Below, one piece after another: positions 1-7,718 of a stretch of DNA of 27,770 nucleotides (within the stretch, counting starts at the first letter, position 1; each line of letters starts with the position of its first letter). The position numbers were made by a program, and so were the translations under genes. Origin of the DNA: CAZIKB01 sp964539665 (GTDB lineage Bacteria; Zhuqueibacterota; Zhuqueibacteria; Oceanimicrobiales; Oceanimicrobiaceae); contig CAZIKB010000084.1 in NCBI GenBank assembly GCA_964539665.1, positions 1 to 27,770 of the forward strand, read 5' to 3'. The notes under the pieces are model-generated. The model saw only the letters and a program-made list of their open reading frames with translations. It had not been told where the DNA came from and did not search any database.

Positions 1-146
1 CAAACTCTTTTGTAAATACATGCTATTAACAATCAATTTACAGTTTCGCCGTGACAGTCATCCGCACGCCCATTAGGTTCACAGAGAGCAAGTCACATGA
101 GAAAATCTAGGAAGGACAGAATGAAGTCAAGGATATCTCAAAACCA
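1..146. other. Upstream region of the defence operon
   Basis: No recognisable gene lies here. A 17-codon reading frame (ATG at 97, TGA at 148-150) overlaps the start of the ATPase gene as ATGA; it could be a translation-coupling leader or chance. An AGGA at about 133-136 is the likely ribosome binding site for the gene at 147. No convincing promoter is visible in the part of the region inside the window. Confidence 0.25.
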
Positions 147-2090
147 ATGAAACAGTACAGTTTTCCAGATATAACCAAGGTCGAGATCAAGAATTTTTCG
201 TTATACAAGAAAATACAACATATCTCCCTTGATTTTGACAAAAAGGTTTTCTGTCTTGCGGGAGCAAATGGGTTGGGCAAATCTACTTTCGTTACTATCA
301 TCAATTACGCACTAACTGGAATAGTAAAAAAGGCGGAGGCAGATTTTGCATGGTATAAATCGATCCCAGGTTTCTACTCTAAAAGCAAGAATTTTGCAGC
401 GGATTATTTTGACGGCAGAATTGCCGAAAGCGATAGAGATTTAGCAGAAGTTACTTTGCATTTCAATATTGGCGAAGCAGGCTACAAGGTTACGAGGGGT
501 TTCTTTGAACCTGATGAATTGAGATGCTTTGAAAAAGTAGTCAATGGAAGTTCAGAAAGACTGCCAGAAAATCTAACACCGACTGATCTGAATGAACAGT
601 ATGAGAAAGATTTGGCTATGGACATCGGCCTTTCCGAGTTCAATCAGTTTGTATTCCTTCAAATCTTCGTTTTAACCTTCGATGAAACTCATCAGTTACT
701 TTTTTGGAATGATAAAGTTATGGAAAGAGTCCTGCACCTTTTCTTTGGATTAGATTCATCGAAAGCAAAACTTGCTGACCAACTCAGAAAAGAGGTTAAC
801 AAATATGATTCAAACGCGAGGAACGTTCAATGGGATATCACAAAGGCGAGAAATGAACTAAGAAATATACTTGACCAATTAAAAAATTCCGACACATCTT
901 ATGAAAATGCAGATGAATTCAAAATCTATGAAGAACACAAAAATCTGACCGAAGAACTTGATGAGCTATTTGATAAATCTGATATTATTTCCGATGAACT
1001 TCGTGATGCTGAAGCATTGATTGCTGATTATTCTCTAAAAACATCCGCACTAAGGTCGGAATATGAGTTGTTTTTTAATCGTACAAATCCTGACGAAACT
1101 CCTATTGAAAGGAATACCGAAATAATTGACGTTTTGAATGAACTAAAGGTCAAGATTTTCTCTGGAGAGGACTATCAACCTGCATTAGATCGATTGGTTA
1201 AAATAATCCAAGAACTAAAACAAAAGCACTCAGGGGCTGATAATAAAGAGTTTTTGGAGGAGTTGAAGAAAATAGATGAGAAACTATTTAAGTTAAAAAA
1301 TGAAGCCAAAACTGCCCAAGACCGAAAAAACAGGTTGATAGAAGAAGAAAAATCTGTATTGGTCAAAATTACAGAAGTAAAAGAAAAAATAACACAAATC
1401 GAAAAAGACAATAGCGACCTAATCAAAAAATTAAATCGGCCAAAAACTGAAAAGGGGTTGTCTTCTCTTATTGATAGCTTTAAAGAGCAAATCGACCGTT
1501 ATGTAAAACAAAAGGCGGAAAATATAAAGAAGCGTGACCAGAAGAAAAAAGAGTTGGTACCCCATGAAAGAGAACTTAGCCTGCAGTATAACCAAGCTGA
1601 ATCAGAGTTCATTCCAATTTTTAACGGCTATGCAAAAAGTTTCTTAGGGTTGAATATCGATATACAACTTTCGATAACCTCTAAAGCGGCATCTTTCAAA
1701 CTAGACATCAACGATAGCCAGCGAAAAAAATCACACCAATTATCTGAAAGTCAAAGATATTTTATTGATATAGCCTTGCGAATGGCATTAATTCAGTTAG
1801 GCACTCACAATTGCACTCTTTTAGTAGATACACCAGAGGGGTCTCTTGATATAGCCTATGAAAGTCGTGCAGGAAAAATGTTTGCCGATTTTTCCAAGAA
1901 AGGTTATGATTTAATGCTGACCGTCAATATTAATACATCACAATTGTTATTACAACTCGCTGAAATGTGTAAGGGCCCAGGTATGCACATTGAAAGAATG
2001 ACTGAGTGGACAATTTTATCCGATGTTCAACAGCAAGAGGAAAAATTTATTGAAGATGCCTATTTGAAAATTGAGAAGGCATTGGCTTAA
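147..2090 (+). CDS. SMC/ABC-type coiled-coil ATPase of a defence-like operon
   Basis: A 647-residue ATPase of the SMC/RecN/Rad50 fold. Walker A is GANGLGKST at residues 39-47. The centre (roughly 205-510) is Lys/Glu-rich and predicted coiled coil, with no CxxC zinc hook. The ABC signature LSESQ is at 532-536 and Walker B LLVDTPEGSLD has D561 and E564 as likely Mg and catalytic residues. This head arrangement resembles ATPases of the ABC three-component and Lamassu-type defence families (family knowledge), which probably sense DNA ends or phage replication structures and release an effector. The next gene starts 4 nt after the stop, and four genes run without gaps, so it is one operon. By inference it is the sensor/motor for the downstream nuclease. 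ATPase assignment is firm; the exact system is not identified. Confidence 0.85.
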   Translation: MKQYSFPDITKVEIKNFSLYKKIQHISLDFDKKVFCLAGANGLGKSTFVTIINYALTGIVKKAEADFAWYKSIPGFYSKSKNFAADYFDGRIAESDRDLAEVTLHFNIGEAGYKVTRGFFEPDELRCFEKVVNGSSERLPENLTPTDLNEQYEKDLAMDIGLSEFNQFVFLQIFVLTFDETHQLLFWNDKVMERVLHLFFGLDSSKAKLADQLRKEVNKYDSNARNVQWDITKARNELRNILDQLKNSDTSYENADEFKIYEEHKNLTEELDELFDKSDIISDELRDAEALIADYSLKTSALRSEYELFFNRTNPDETPIERNTEIIDVLNELKVKIFSGEDYQPALDRLVKIIQELKQKHSGADNKEFLEELKKIDEKLFKLKNEAKTAQDRKNRLIEEEKSVLVKITEVKEKITQIEKDNSDLIKKLNRPKTEKGLSSLIDSFKEQIDRYVKQKAENIKKRDQKKKELVPHERELSLQYNQAESEFIPIFNGYAKSFLGLNIDIQLSITSKAASFKLDINDSQRKKSHQLSESQRYFIDIALRMALIQLGTHNCTLLVDTPEGSLDIAYESRAGKMFADFSKKGYDLMLTVNINTSQLLLQLAEMCKGPGMHIERMTEWTILSDVQQQEEKFIEDAYLKIEKALA

Positions 2091-2094
2091 TAAT

Positions 2095-2706
2095 ATGGAC
2101 AGAAAACCAGAAGCGATATTCGACACCCTATATATTGGGTCAAAAATTGAATCCAAGTTAGATGACTTCTCCCTGTATGAAGTTCAATTCTTCTCCTATT
2201 TGTCTTGCTTACTTTCCCTGTATGATGGCAATCCGGTAAGTTTTTGGGAATATAGCTTTGTGAAAGCTCAACTCGGAAGTCCATACAGTGTAGATATTAA
2301 AGAAGCCCGGGATTTTTTAAAAAGTAAAGTCTCAGTTGAACAGACTACTGAAGGATATTCCAAACTTACAGACAAAGGTAGGAATGAAATTGATTTCTAT
2401 TTAACTCTATATGCGTTTAAGCAAAGAGTAAAATATTTAGATGCAGCATGTAAAAGCCTCTCACTAATACCGGTCGGATACATCAAAAAAGCGATTCAAA
2501 ACGAACCTGTTTTAAAGACCGCCAGAACATCAATATCTAGAAAATTCTTGTTGGATGAAAGTAGTCCAGCTACACAAGCGTTGTATGAGCAATTTGGCAC
2601 GTTGAAAGAAGCACTGATTGATAGAAATTATAAGGACTTGCTTATTCCTGCAATAGTATGGATTGAATCTTTAAATGCAAAACCTGAAAAGCAAAAAATC
2701 GGCTAA
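2095..2706 (+). CDS. Small middle-component-like protein of the ATPase system
   Basis: A 203-aa protein. I chose ATG 2095 over an in-frame TTG at 2071 that would overlap the ATPase gene. The N-terminal half reads like a winged-helix module: a hydrophobic helical stretch (YEVQFFSYLSCLLSLYDG), then NPVSFWEYSFVKAQLG, then a Lys-rich stretch ending in a 'LTDKGR' wing-like turn. No enzyme motif is visible. Its size, position between an SMC-like ATPase and a nuclease, and tight coupling (next ATG 3 nt after the stop) fit the 'middle component' or LmuC-like subunit of ABC three-component/Lamassu systems, which bridge ATPase and effector. That assignment rests mainly on context. Confidence 0.6.
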   Translation: MDRKPEAIFDTLYIGSKIESKLDDFSLYEVQFFSYLSCLLSLYDGNPVSFWEYSFVKAQLGSPYSVDIKEARDFLKSKVSVEQTTEGYSKLTDKGRNEIDFYLTLYAFKQRVKYLDAACKSLSLIPVGYIKKAIQNEPVLKTARTSISRKFLLDESSPATQALYEQFGTLKEALIDRNYKDLLIPAIVWIESLNAKPEKQKIG

Positions 2707-2708
2707 AT

Positions 2709-3765
2709 ATGGATGAAAAACAAATAGAATTCTTCAAGAGCGTGGCACACGATCAATATTCTATAATGATTAGGGAAGATTATGGAGCAGAAGGATTTGA
2801 AAGGCTAACATTATTAACAGACACCATAGTCAAAATATATAGGCATTTAGATTTTTCATCCTTTTCCAGAATCGTAATCTATTCGTCATTCGATAATGCT
2901 TTGTTTCTTGAAAACATTCAGAATTCCCCCCCCCGTTCAATACAACTCATTTCAGAATCTCTCACAACTCAGCGGCTCCCAGCTAACAATTGAAATTAGA
3001 GAGAATTTGGAGTTATTTGTTTTATCAGAATTCATTCCTGACATCAACACTATAAGACCAAATGGAATTATATACAAATGGGAAAAAAATGAAGAAGTCA
3101 TTTTGGGAAAAATAGAACAAAGGCCCCTAAGAAAAAATCCTTATGCAGACAGTTATTTCGCTATCCCGACTTACAAGAAACTCGAAATAGCGCTGGAAGA
3201 TTACAAAGTAAGGTTTGCCAGAGTATCAAACTGTCCTTACCTAAAGGACATATGGTTCAATAATGACAGAATCTATTTAAAAGCTGGCCCAGAAGATTTA
3301 ATGCGTAATTCCTTGCATTATTTCCTCTATAGTCAGCTACGAGATGCCGAGGTCAGACCAGAGCAGAATATTGATACATCCCACCCTGTAGATATTAAAA
3401 TTACCTGGACACTTACTAATCGGTTGGCAATAATAGAGATTAAATGGCTTGGAAGATCGTTGAATCAATCTGGAGATAGCCTCACACAAAACTACACTCA
3501 GGCAAGGGCTGTGAGTGGTGCTGATCAGCTAAAGGATTACCTTGATAGTAATAAGTCATTTGCTCCTGATAAAATAACGATTGGATACTTGGTCGTATTT
3601 GATGGCAGAAGAAGGAGGACAGATCCGATTATTCATAGTATCTCGCAGGATAATGCGGAGTATTATAAAAATAGAGAAATCGAGTATAACCCCGATTATA
3701 GTACAACAAGAACCGATTTTGCAAAACCGGTGAGGTTTTTTATGGAGACAAATAGTACGAACTAA
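2709..3765 (+). CDS. PD-(D/E)XK-like nuclease, frameshifted at a C9 tract
   Basis: As written the gene is broken. Frame one (2709-2993) stops after 94 codons, and the rest (to TAA 3765) continues in another frame. The two join at nine C at 2926-2934; removing one C (or adding two) gives a continuous protein of about 351 aa. The rebuilt C-terminal half holds HPVDIK (D about 228) and AIIEIKWLG (E about 243, K about 245), spaced as in the D-x(n)-ExK core of PD-(D/E)XK nucleases. This is probably the DNA-cutting effector, paired with the methyltransferase that follows. An ATG at 2896 opens the second frame but has no good ribosome site and encodes an out-of-phase start, so independent translation is unlikely. 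Nuclease assignment is moderate; the frameshift is seen directly. Confidence 0.6.
2926..2934 (+). repeat. Poly-C tract (C9) in the nuclease gene
   Basis: Nine consecutive C inside an AT-rich coding sequence, exactly where the nuclease frame breaks. Eight or eleven C would restore the full frame. Such tracts drive slipped-strand phase variation in restriction-modification genes of other bacteria, but they are also a classic place for sequencing errors. Confidence 0.85.
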
Positions 3766-3767
3766 CA

Positions 3768-5039
3768 ATGAGTCTAATAAACGAAAACTATCATCTGAGG
3801 GACTTAGGCTATTCAAACGCTGATAATACAATTGAAGCACCTAGGCATAGGTGGTATTTTTATAAAGAAGGATTTTCGCCAAATATTGTTGAACAGGCGA
3901 TCGAAATATCCGGAATAGTTAAAGATAGTGTAATTCTTGATCCATTTAATGGTAGTGGTACAACTACCATTACTGCAGCCTTAAAAGGATTCAGGTCAAT
4001 TGGAATTGAAGTAAATCCATTTACATCCTTTTTGTCTTCTGCAAAACTCAAGAACGCTAATCTGAAAGAACTTGGAAAACATAAAGATAGATTACTGTCT
4101 GTAGCCGGAAAAGGCGCAAAGTCCAATCTGATAGGCTTTTCGACTTTTTCGAGATCTGATGGGCTTGATAAGTGGTTATTCAATGATGATGTATTGAACT
4201 CCTTTGAAGGAGGGTGGAATCACACGTCTGAGATTTCTTCCTATAACATTCGTAAGCTTTTTAGACTAGCATTGATTACTGCTGCAATGAAAAACTGCAA
4301 TGCTACGAGAGACGGTAAATGTTTGCGTTATAGGCTAAGCTGGAAAGACTATAATTTTAGCAAGGAATCTTTTCTTGAATCATTATCCGCTCAGTTGGAT
4401 CAAATGATTGAGGATATTGAACAATATCCCCTGCCTCAGAGCGCATCAATAATTAACGCTGATTCAAGAAAGGCTCTTAAAGATTCGAATCAGGTTGAGA
4501 GTTTTAGTCTCTGTATTACATCACCACCTTATTTGAACACATTTGATTATACAGACATTTATCGTCCAGAGTTATTTCTCGGGAAATTTGTTACCAACCG
4601 ACAGGAATTGTATAATCTAAGATTACATACGGTACGCTCCCATGTTCAAGCCAAATGGACGCTTCCTACCTTGAATGATTTTGGGTTCTTATACAACGAA
4701 ACGATTTCCAAAATAAAGGAAAACCAAGAAAACTTGATGCACAAGTCCATACCTTTAATGATTCAGGCATACTTTGAAGATATGTATAACTTGTTAAAAC
4801 TGTTGAGAGGAAAAGCAAAGAAGAATGCCTCACTCTGGATTGTAGTATCCAATTCTGCTTATGCGGGCATTGAAGTTCCTGTGGATCTGATTTTTGGCGA
4901 CATTGGTTCAAAGGCAGGTTGGTACTTGAAAGAGATCGGAGTGCTCCGTCATCTGAAGAAGCGCAAAACTAAATACAGTTCTAATATTACTCAACTTCGT
5001 GAAAGCGTCATAATATTTTCGTCTACAAATAACCCTTGA
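3768..5039 (+). CDS. DNA methyltransferase (amino-MTase, SPPY type)
   Basis: A 423-aa S-adenosylmethionine-dependent DNA amino-methyltransferase, expected to make N4-methylcytosine or N6-methyladenine. Motif I is LDPFNGSGTT with D58, followed by FRSIGIEVNP, which binds the cofactor. The catalytic motif IV is TSPPY at residues 251-255, followed by LNTFDYTDIYRPE. The motif order I then IV is that of alpha/gamma-like enzymes. The region between or after the motifs must contain the target recognition part, but specificity cannot be read. It starts 3 nt after the nuclease stop codon and ends the operon, so it probably protects host DNA from the upstream nuclease. There is no separate specificity subunit in the window. 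Confidence 0.85.
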   Translation: MSLINENYHLRDLGYSNADNTIEAPRHRWYFYKEGFSPNIVEQAIEISGIVKDSVILDPFNGSGTTTITAALKGFRSIGIEVNPFTSFLSSAKLKNANLKELGKHKDRLLSVAGKGAKSNLIGFSTFSRSDGLDKWLFNDDVLNSFEGGWNHTSEISSYNIRKLFRLALITAAMKNCNATRDGKCLRYRLSWKDYNFSKESFLESLSAQLDQMIEDIEQYPLPQSASIINADSRKALKDSNQVESFSLCITSPPYLNTFDYTDIYRPELFLGKFVTNRQELYNLRLHTVRSHVQAKWTLPTLNDFGFLYNETISKIKENQENLMHKSIPLMIQAYFEDMYNLLKLLRGKAKKNASLWIVVSNSAYAGIEVPVDLIFGDIGSKAGWYLKEIGVLRHLKKRKTKYSSNITQLRESVIIFSSTNNP

Positions 5040-5401
5040 TCTAACGCGCTGTGAACGTTTGTTACGGGTTATCGTTGTGTCGGCAGCAGTCGCCAGTTTC
5101 CCGGATATGAAAATTTGAGAGTTGGGTGGCAAGTGGCATCAGCCGTGCCTAGCTGCAGGTCGTAAATAAGAAAATGTACCTTACAAAAAAATCCAGCCGA
5201 CGCAAAAAACGCGCGGCTGATTTTGCCGTTATGTGTAACAAAGAAAATGTAAAAGGAGTGTCAGTAAATGAAAATAAACGCAATTGTGTTTATACCGCTA
5301 TATTAGGGTCACAAGAATAATTGTTTTTATACACTCGTTAGCGTTCATTGTAAAGAAAAAGCCAGCGCACATTTGTTTTTTTCCTATGCACAAACCAAAC
5401 G
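5040..5401. other. Gene-free stretch between defence operon and TA region
   Basis: It holds an attC-like hairpin (5181-5234, listed separately) and, right after the methyltransferase stop, ATCTAAC (5038-5044), which fits the RYYYAAC simple-site consensus of integron attC sites. A 12-codon ORF with a good AAAAGGAG site starts at 5268 and looks like a decapitated gene start. GTTAGCG (5338-5344) and GTTAGGA (5401-5407) are further core-like motifs. The stretch reads as the scar of several recombination events. Confidence 0.35.
5181..5234 (+). other. attC-like imperfect hairpin (or terminator)
   Basis: CAGCCG (5194-5199) pairs with CGGCTG (5214-5219). Inside, CGC (5201-5203) pairs with GCG (5211-5213) around an A-rich loop, and outside AAAAT pairs with ATTTT. 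A single unpaired C (5193) and A (5200) lie on one arm, like the extrahelical bases that give attC sites their strand polarity. The outer ends are TTAC (5181) and GTTATGT (5228-5234), close to the TAAC...GTTATG ends of Vibrio-type repeats. It could equally be the rho-independent terminator of the operon, although the U run is only four long. Confidence 0.45.
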
Positions 5402-5584
5402 TTAGGAAAAGCCAAAAGAGCTAAATTTGGCAGCAATACTTATCGTTTTTTAGGATTTTTCGAAAAAGAGAATCTGATAATTTTAGTAAGTGCTTTTACT
5501 AAAAAATCACAAAAGACTCCAAAACAAGAAATATTATTAGCACAACAACGAAAACGTGACTATTTAAATCAAAGAGGTAAATAA
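5402..5584 (+). pseudogene. higB (fragment): C-terminal fragment of a HigB / Gp49-like RelE-family toxin
   Basis: The frame upstream of the HTH gene encodes KFGSNTYRFLGFFEKEN and then LIILVSAFTKKSQKTP, KQEI and a basic C-terminus ending RDYLNQRGK. This is the typical second half of phage-derived Gp49-like HigB toxins, ribosome-dependent mRNA endonucleases. The N-terminal half and any plausible start codon are missing. Homology begins close to the GTTAGG at 5401-5406, as if a recombination event had joined foreign DNA to the toxin. The TAA stop overlaps the antitoxin ATG (TAATG), as in an intact higBA operon. It is presumably inactive. Confidence 0.7.
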
Positions 5585-5859
5585 TGGACGATCTTGATAA
5601 ATTTATTAATGAGCAAAAAATATCAGATCCTGAATTTAACAAAGGATTTGAGGAAGTCTATAAAAACTTTAAAATAGGGGTGCTGCTTCGTCAAGCAAGA
5701 GTTGATGCTGGATTAACTCAAGACGATATTGCTCAAAAACTAAGAACAAAAAAATCTGCAATCTCAAGAATTGAGAATCATGCAGAGGACATTCGATTGT
5801 CAACTTTACATAAATATGCTGGTGCGTTGGGCAAATCCCTGCATGTTTTTATAAGATAA
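5584..5859 (+). CDS. higA: HigA-type XRE helix-turn-helix antitoxin
   Basis: A 91-aa Cro/C1-type helix-turn-helix protein. The DNA-binding helices lie at about residues 34-60 (LRQARVDAGLTQDDIAQKL...SAISRIEN), and the C-terminus LSTLHKYAGALGKSLHVFI is typical of HigA proteins that follow Gp49-like toxins. It overlaps the end of the truncated toxin by one base, so it once formed a coupled toxin-first operon. With the toxin broken it is an orphan antitoxin/regulator, possibly protecting against related HigB toxins. The native promoter upstream of the toxin appears lost, so expression is uncertain. Confidence 0.8.
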   Translation: MDDLDKFINEQKISDPEFNKGFEEVYKNFKIGVLLRQARVDAGLTQDDIAQKLRTKKSAISRIENHAEDIRLSTLHKYAGALGKSLHVFIR

Positions 5860-5868
5860 CTTTTTCGA

Positions 5869-6070
5869 ATCGGGTACGAACAGGCTTCTCACCTGCCCTC
5901 CCCACAACATCCCGCTTGCGGATCCACACGGGGCGATTCATCGAGGATTTACCCCGTTGGGTGATATTCCCCCACGGGGTGAACTGGATAGTGAAACGAA
6001 ATCCAGAGTTCCCCTACTGAAACTAAACCTTGTTCTTTGAGCCAGGCATTAGTCATGCGCTTTGAGTATC
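5869..6070 (-). mobile_element. 3' remnant of a group II intron (maturase tail, domain V/VI)
   Basis: Read on the minus strand, 6070-5949 encodes the tail of a group II intron reverse transcriptase/maturase: WLKEQGLVSVGELW, then FHYP, ending at a TAA. Next comes a domain V-like helix with a two-base bulge and short loop (about 5934-5911), the GTTGTGGGGAGGGC-type linker and a domain VI-like hairpin CAGGTGAGAAGCCTG (5895-5881). It ends in TACCCGAT (5876-5869), like known intron 3' ends. A TGA cuts the frame just upstream, so everything 5' of the maturase tail is gone. The strong plus-strand palindrome ACCCCGT...ACGGGGT at 5951-5981 lies inside this fragment. It cannot move by itself. Confidence 0.6.
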
Positions 6071-6111
6071 AATTATTAGTACTCTAAACAATTATTATCT
6101 TGATTTTAATC

Positions 6112-6140
6112 TTGTCAATGTTTATATTTAAAAGTATAAA
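6112..6140 (+). promoter_or_regulatory. Promoter of the Phd/YefM-PIN operon
   Basis: TTGTCA (6112-6117), 17-bp spacer, TATAAA (6135-6140), giving a leader of about 24-30 nt with a GGAG site before ATG 6171. The near-repeat GTATAAA...GGTATAAA around the -10 (6134-6157) may be the autoregulatory operator of the antitoxin, as is usual for Phd/YefM systems. Confidence 0.6.
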
Positions 6141-6170
6141 CTTAATACGGTATAAAATCATGGAGTTGAT

Positions 6171-6407
6171 ATGATTGCTACAGCAAAAGACTTAAGATTT
6201 CATTCAAAAGAAATACTTGATACAGTATCTCGCGGGGAAGAAGTAGTAATTACCTATCGCGGAAAACCTCATGCCAGGTTAGTTCCCATAGAGTCGTCAG
6301 CAACACCTCATACGGTTAAAAACCGATTATTTGGAATTTGGAAAGATTATGAAGCTGTAAAAGATATTACTAAGTATGTCAGAGAAAAAAGAAAAGGAAG
6401 ATTTTAA
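6171..6407 (+). CDS. Phd/YefM-family antitoxin
   Basis: A 78-aa type II antitoxin. The N-terminal 45 residues (MIATAKDLRFHSKEILDTVSRGEEVVITYRGKP split over the fold, then HARLVPIE) match the Phd/YefM DNA-binding domain, which dimerises and represses its own promoter. The C-terminal half (WKDYEAVKDITKYVREKRKGRF) is the basic, probably disordered toxin-neutralising tail. The toxin gene follows with a one-base overlap (TAATG), ensuring coupled translation. A consensus-like promoter lies directly upstream. Confidence 0.85.
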   Translation: MIATAKDLRFHSKEILDTVSRGEEVVITYRGKPHARLVPIESSATPHTVKNRLFGIWKDYEAVKDITKYVREKRKGRF

Positions 6408-6784
6408 TGCTAATTGATACGGATGTGTTAATTTGGTATTTAAGAGGCAATGAAAAAGCCCATGAAATTATAGAAAATCAAAATGGATTTTTTGTTTCTG
6501 TTGTTACCTATATTGAACTTGTACAAGGTATGAGAAATAAACAAGAATTAACTGAATTGAGAAATGCATTTAGAGATTGGAAAACAAAAATATTGTACAT
6601 AAATGAAGAAATTTCAGCAAAAGCCATGTTTTACATCGAAAGACACTTTTTAACTGATTCGCTTCAGCTTGCAGACGCCTTAATTTGTGCAACGGCATTA
6701 GTAAACGGGCTACCTGTTTTAACTGGTAACGATAAACATTACAAAATGATAAATGAAGTCGATATAAAAAAATTCAGACCTTGA
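6407..6784 (+). CDS. vapC: PIN-domain toxin, VapC-like
   Basis: A 125-aa PIN-domain ribonuclease. The expected acidic active-site residues are all present: D4 (MLIDTDVLIWYL), E37 (VVTYIELVQG), D90 (QLADALICATA) and D109 (LTGNDKHY). VapC toxins use Mg-dependent cleavage of tRNA or rRNA to arrest growth and are held inactive by their partner. The gene overlaps the antitoxin by one base, so the pair is one operon. Full length, no sign of decay. Confidence 0.88.
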   Translation: MLIDTDVLIWYLRGNEKAHEIIENQNGFFVSVVTYIELVQGMRNKQELTELRNAFRDWKTKILYINEEISAKAMFYIERHFLTDSLQLADALICATALVNGLPVLTGNDKHYKMINEVDIKKFRP

Positions 6785-7122
6785 TTTTCTTCAAATAATA
6801 CAAATTACTTCCTACCTTTAATAATCAAACCTTTTAAAAGTAGTCGTAACAAATAGTAAATGAAGTAATCTATCGGGTAGAGGAAGAACTGTTTCAGACA
6901 GAACCTCACGGTTTTGCAGTTGCTTTTCTCTGTTTGTTTCAGTAACTTTACACATAATATGCATGGGTTCAAATAACCTGACCTTCATCGCAGCCGCATC
7001 AGCTTAAGCAAGAATACTACAAAATTGAGAATTCAATATTCAGCGCATCCTTGAAAGTTTTGATTATTTCCGAAAGTTCTGTGCGCCCTTATCTTGGCGC
7101 CTCATACACCAACCGAAAGCAC
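6785..7122. other. Gene-free stretch between two TA modules
   Basis: No ORF, RNA gene or clear repeat is supported. A short open frame at about 6850-6945 (containing EEELFQTEPHGFAVAFL) has no start codon and no family I recognise; it may be an eroded gene tail. Confidence 0.3.
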
Positions 7123-7157
7123 TTGACATTGTATAGACAATAACGTTATATTTATCA
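7123..7157 (+). promoter_or_regulatory. Promoter/operator of the BrnT-like TA operon, apparently leaderless
   Basis: Consensus TTGACA (7123-7128), 17-bp spacer, TTATAT (7146-7151). The ATG at 7158 starts where transcription should begin, and no ribosome site precedes it, so the mRNA is predicted to be leaderless. The spacer carries the inverted repeat TTGT-ATAG-ACAA (7129-7140) and the palindrome TAACGTTA (7141-7148), candidate operators for the ribbon-helix-helix antitoxin. Confidence 0.6.
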
Positions 7158-7418
7158 ATGATTTTTTGGGATGAAGATAAAAACATTAGGCTAAAGTTAG
7201 AAAGAAATGTATCCTTTGAGCAAATATCGAGAATCATCTTAGAAGAAGATTTCATTGACATACTAGACCACCCTAAAAGACCTGATCAGCAAATATTTGT
7301 ATTAGAGATAAATGATTATATTTATGCTGTTCCGTTTATAATAGATGAAAATGAAAATATTATACTTAAGACAGCATTTCCAAGTTGGAAATTACATAAA
7401 AAGTATAATAAAGAATAG
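7158..7418 (+). CDS. BrnT-like toxin
   Basis: An 86-aa protein that opens with IFWDEDKNIRLKLERNVSFEQI, closely following the BrnT pattern F-x-WD-x-x-KN...GVSFEEA. BrnT toxins are RelE-fold ribonucleases. The next residues (DHPKRPDQQIFVLEINDYIYAVPFI) supply the beta-sheet core. The usual BrnT C-terminal Arg-rich active site is weaker here (FPSWKLHKKYNKE), so it may be a diverged subfamily. The partner antitoxin starts 9 nt downstream with its own AGAGGT site. BrnT-like by pattern; not proven. Confidence 0.65.
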   Translation: MIFWDEDKNIRLKLERNVSFEQISRIILEEDFIDILDHPKRPDQQIFVLEINDYIYAVPFIIDENENIILKTAFPSWKLHKKYNKE

Positions 7419-7427
7419 AGGTAAAAA

Positions 7428-7718
7428 ATGAAGTTAGACAAATTTGAACAAGAAATTGAAAACAACATTTTAGAATACAAAAGTGTGTCTGAGAAAAAGC
7501 AAAAAAGAATAGAAACTATCATTGAGAAAGCAAAGGAGAGAAAGAGTATAAATCTTCGTGTTAATAGTCTTGATCTGGAGCTGTTAAAGCGAAAAGCAGA
7601 ACAGGAAGGAATTCCATATCAAACATTGATATCAAGTATTTTACACAAGTTTGTTACGGATCAGTTAGTTGATCAAAAAAATATAGTAAAAAGCGTACAA
7701 TTACTAAAATACGGCTAA
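7428..7718 (+). CDS. Ribbon-helix-helix (CopG/BrnA-like) antitoxin
   Basis: A 96-aa basic protein. An N-terminal charged helix (residues 1-38) is followed by INLRVNSLDLELLKRKAEQ and EGIPYQTLISSILHKFV, the beta-strand plus two helices of a CopG/Arc-type ribbon-helix-helix DNA-binding domain; the IPYQTLI turn is typical of BrnA-type partners. It is the second gene of the toxin-first operon and probably binds the palindromes at 7129-7148 to repress it, while the N-terminal helix masks the toxin. Confidence 0.75.
   Translation: MKLDKFEQEIENNILEYKSVSEKKQKRIETIIEKAKERKSINLRVNSLDLELLKRKAEQEGIPYQTLISSILHKFVTDQLVDQKNIVKSVQLLKYG

Noticed and set aside
2896..3765. Independent 289-codon nuclease gene starting at ATG 2896
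   Set aside because: No ribosome site, and the first residues are an out-of-frame reading of the upstream gene; a one-base slip at C9 explains the data better.
5268..5306. 12-codon ORF with a strong ribosome site
   Set aside because: Too short to call a gene; kept only as a hint of a lost cassette gene.
5951..5981. Strong ACCCCGT/ACGGGGT palindrome considered as a REP element or terminator
   Set aside because: It lies within the group II intron remnant (maturase tail region) and has no U run, so it is described there instead.
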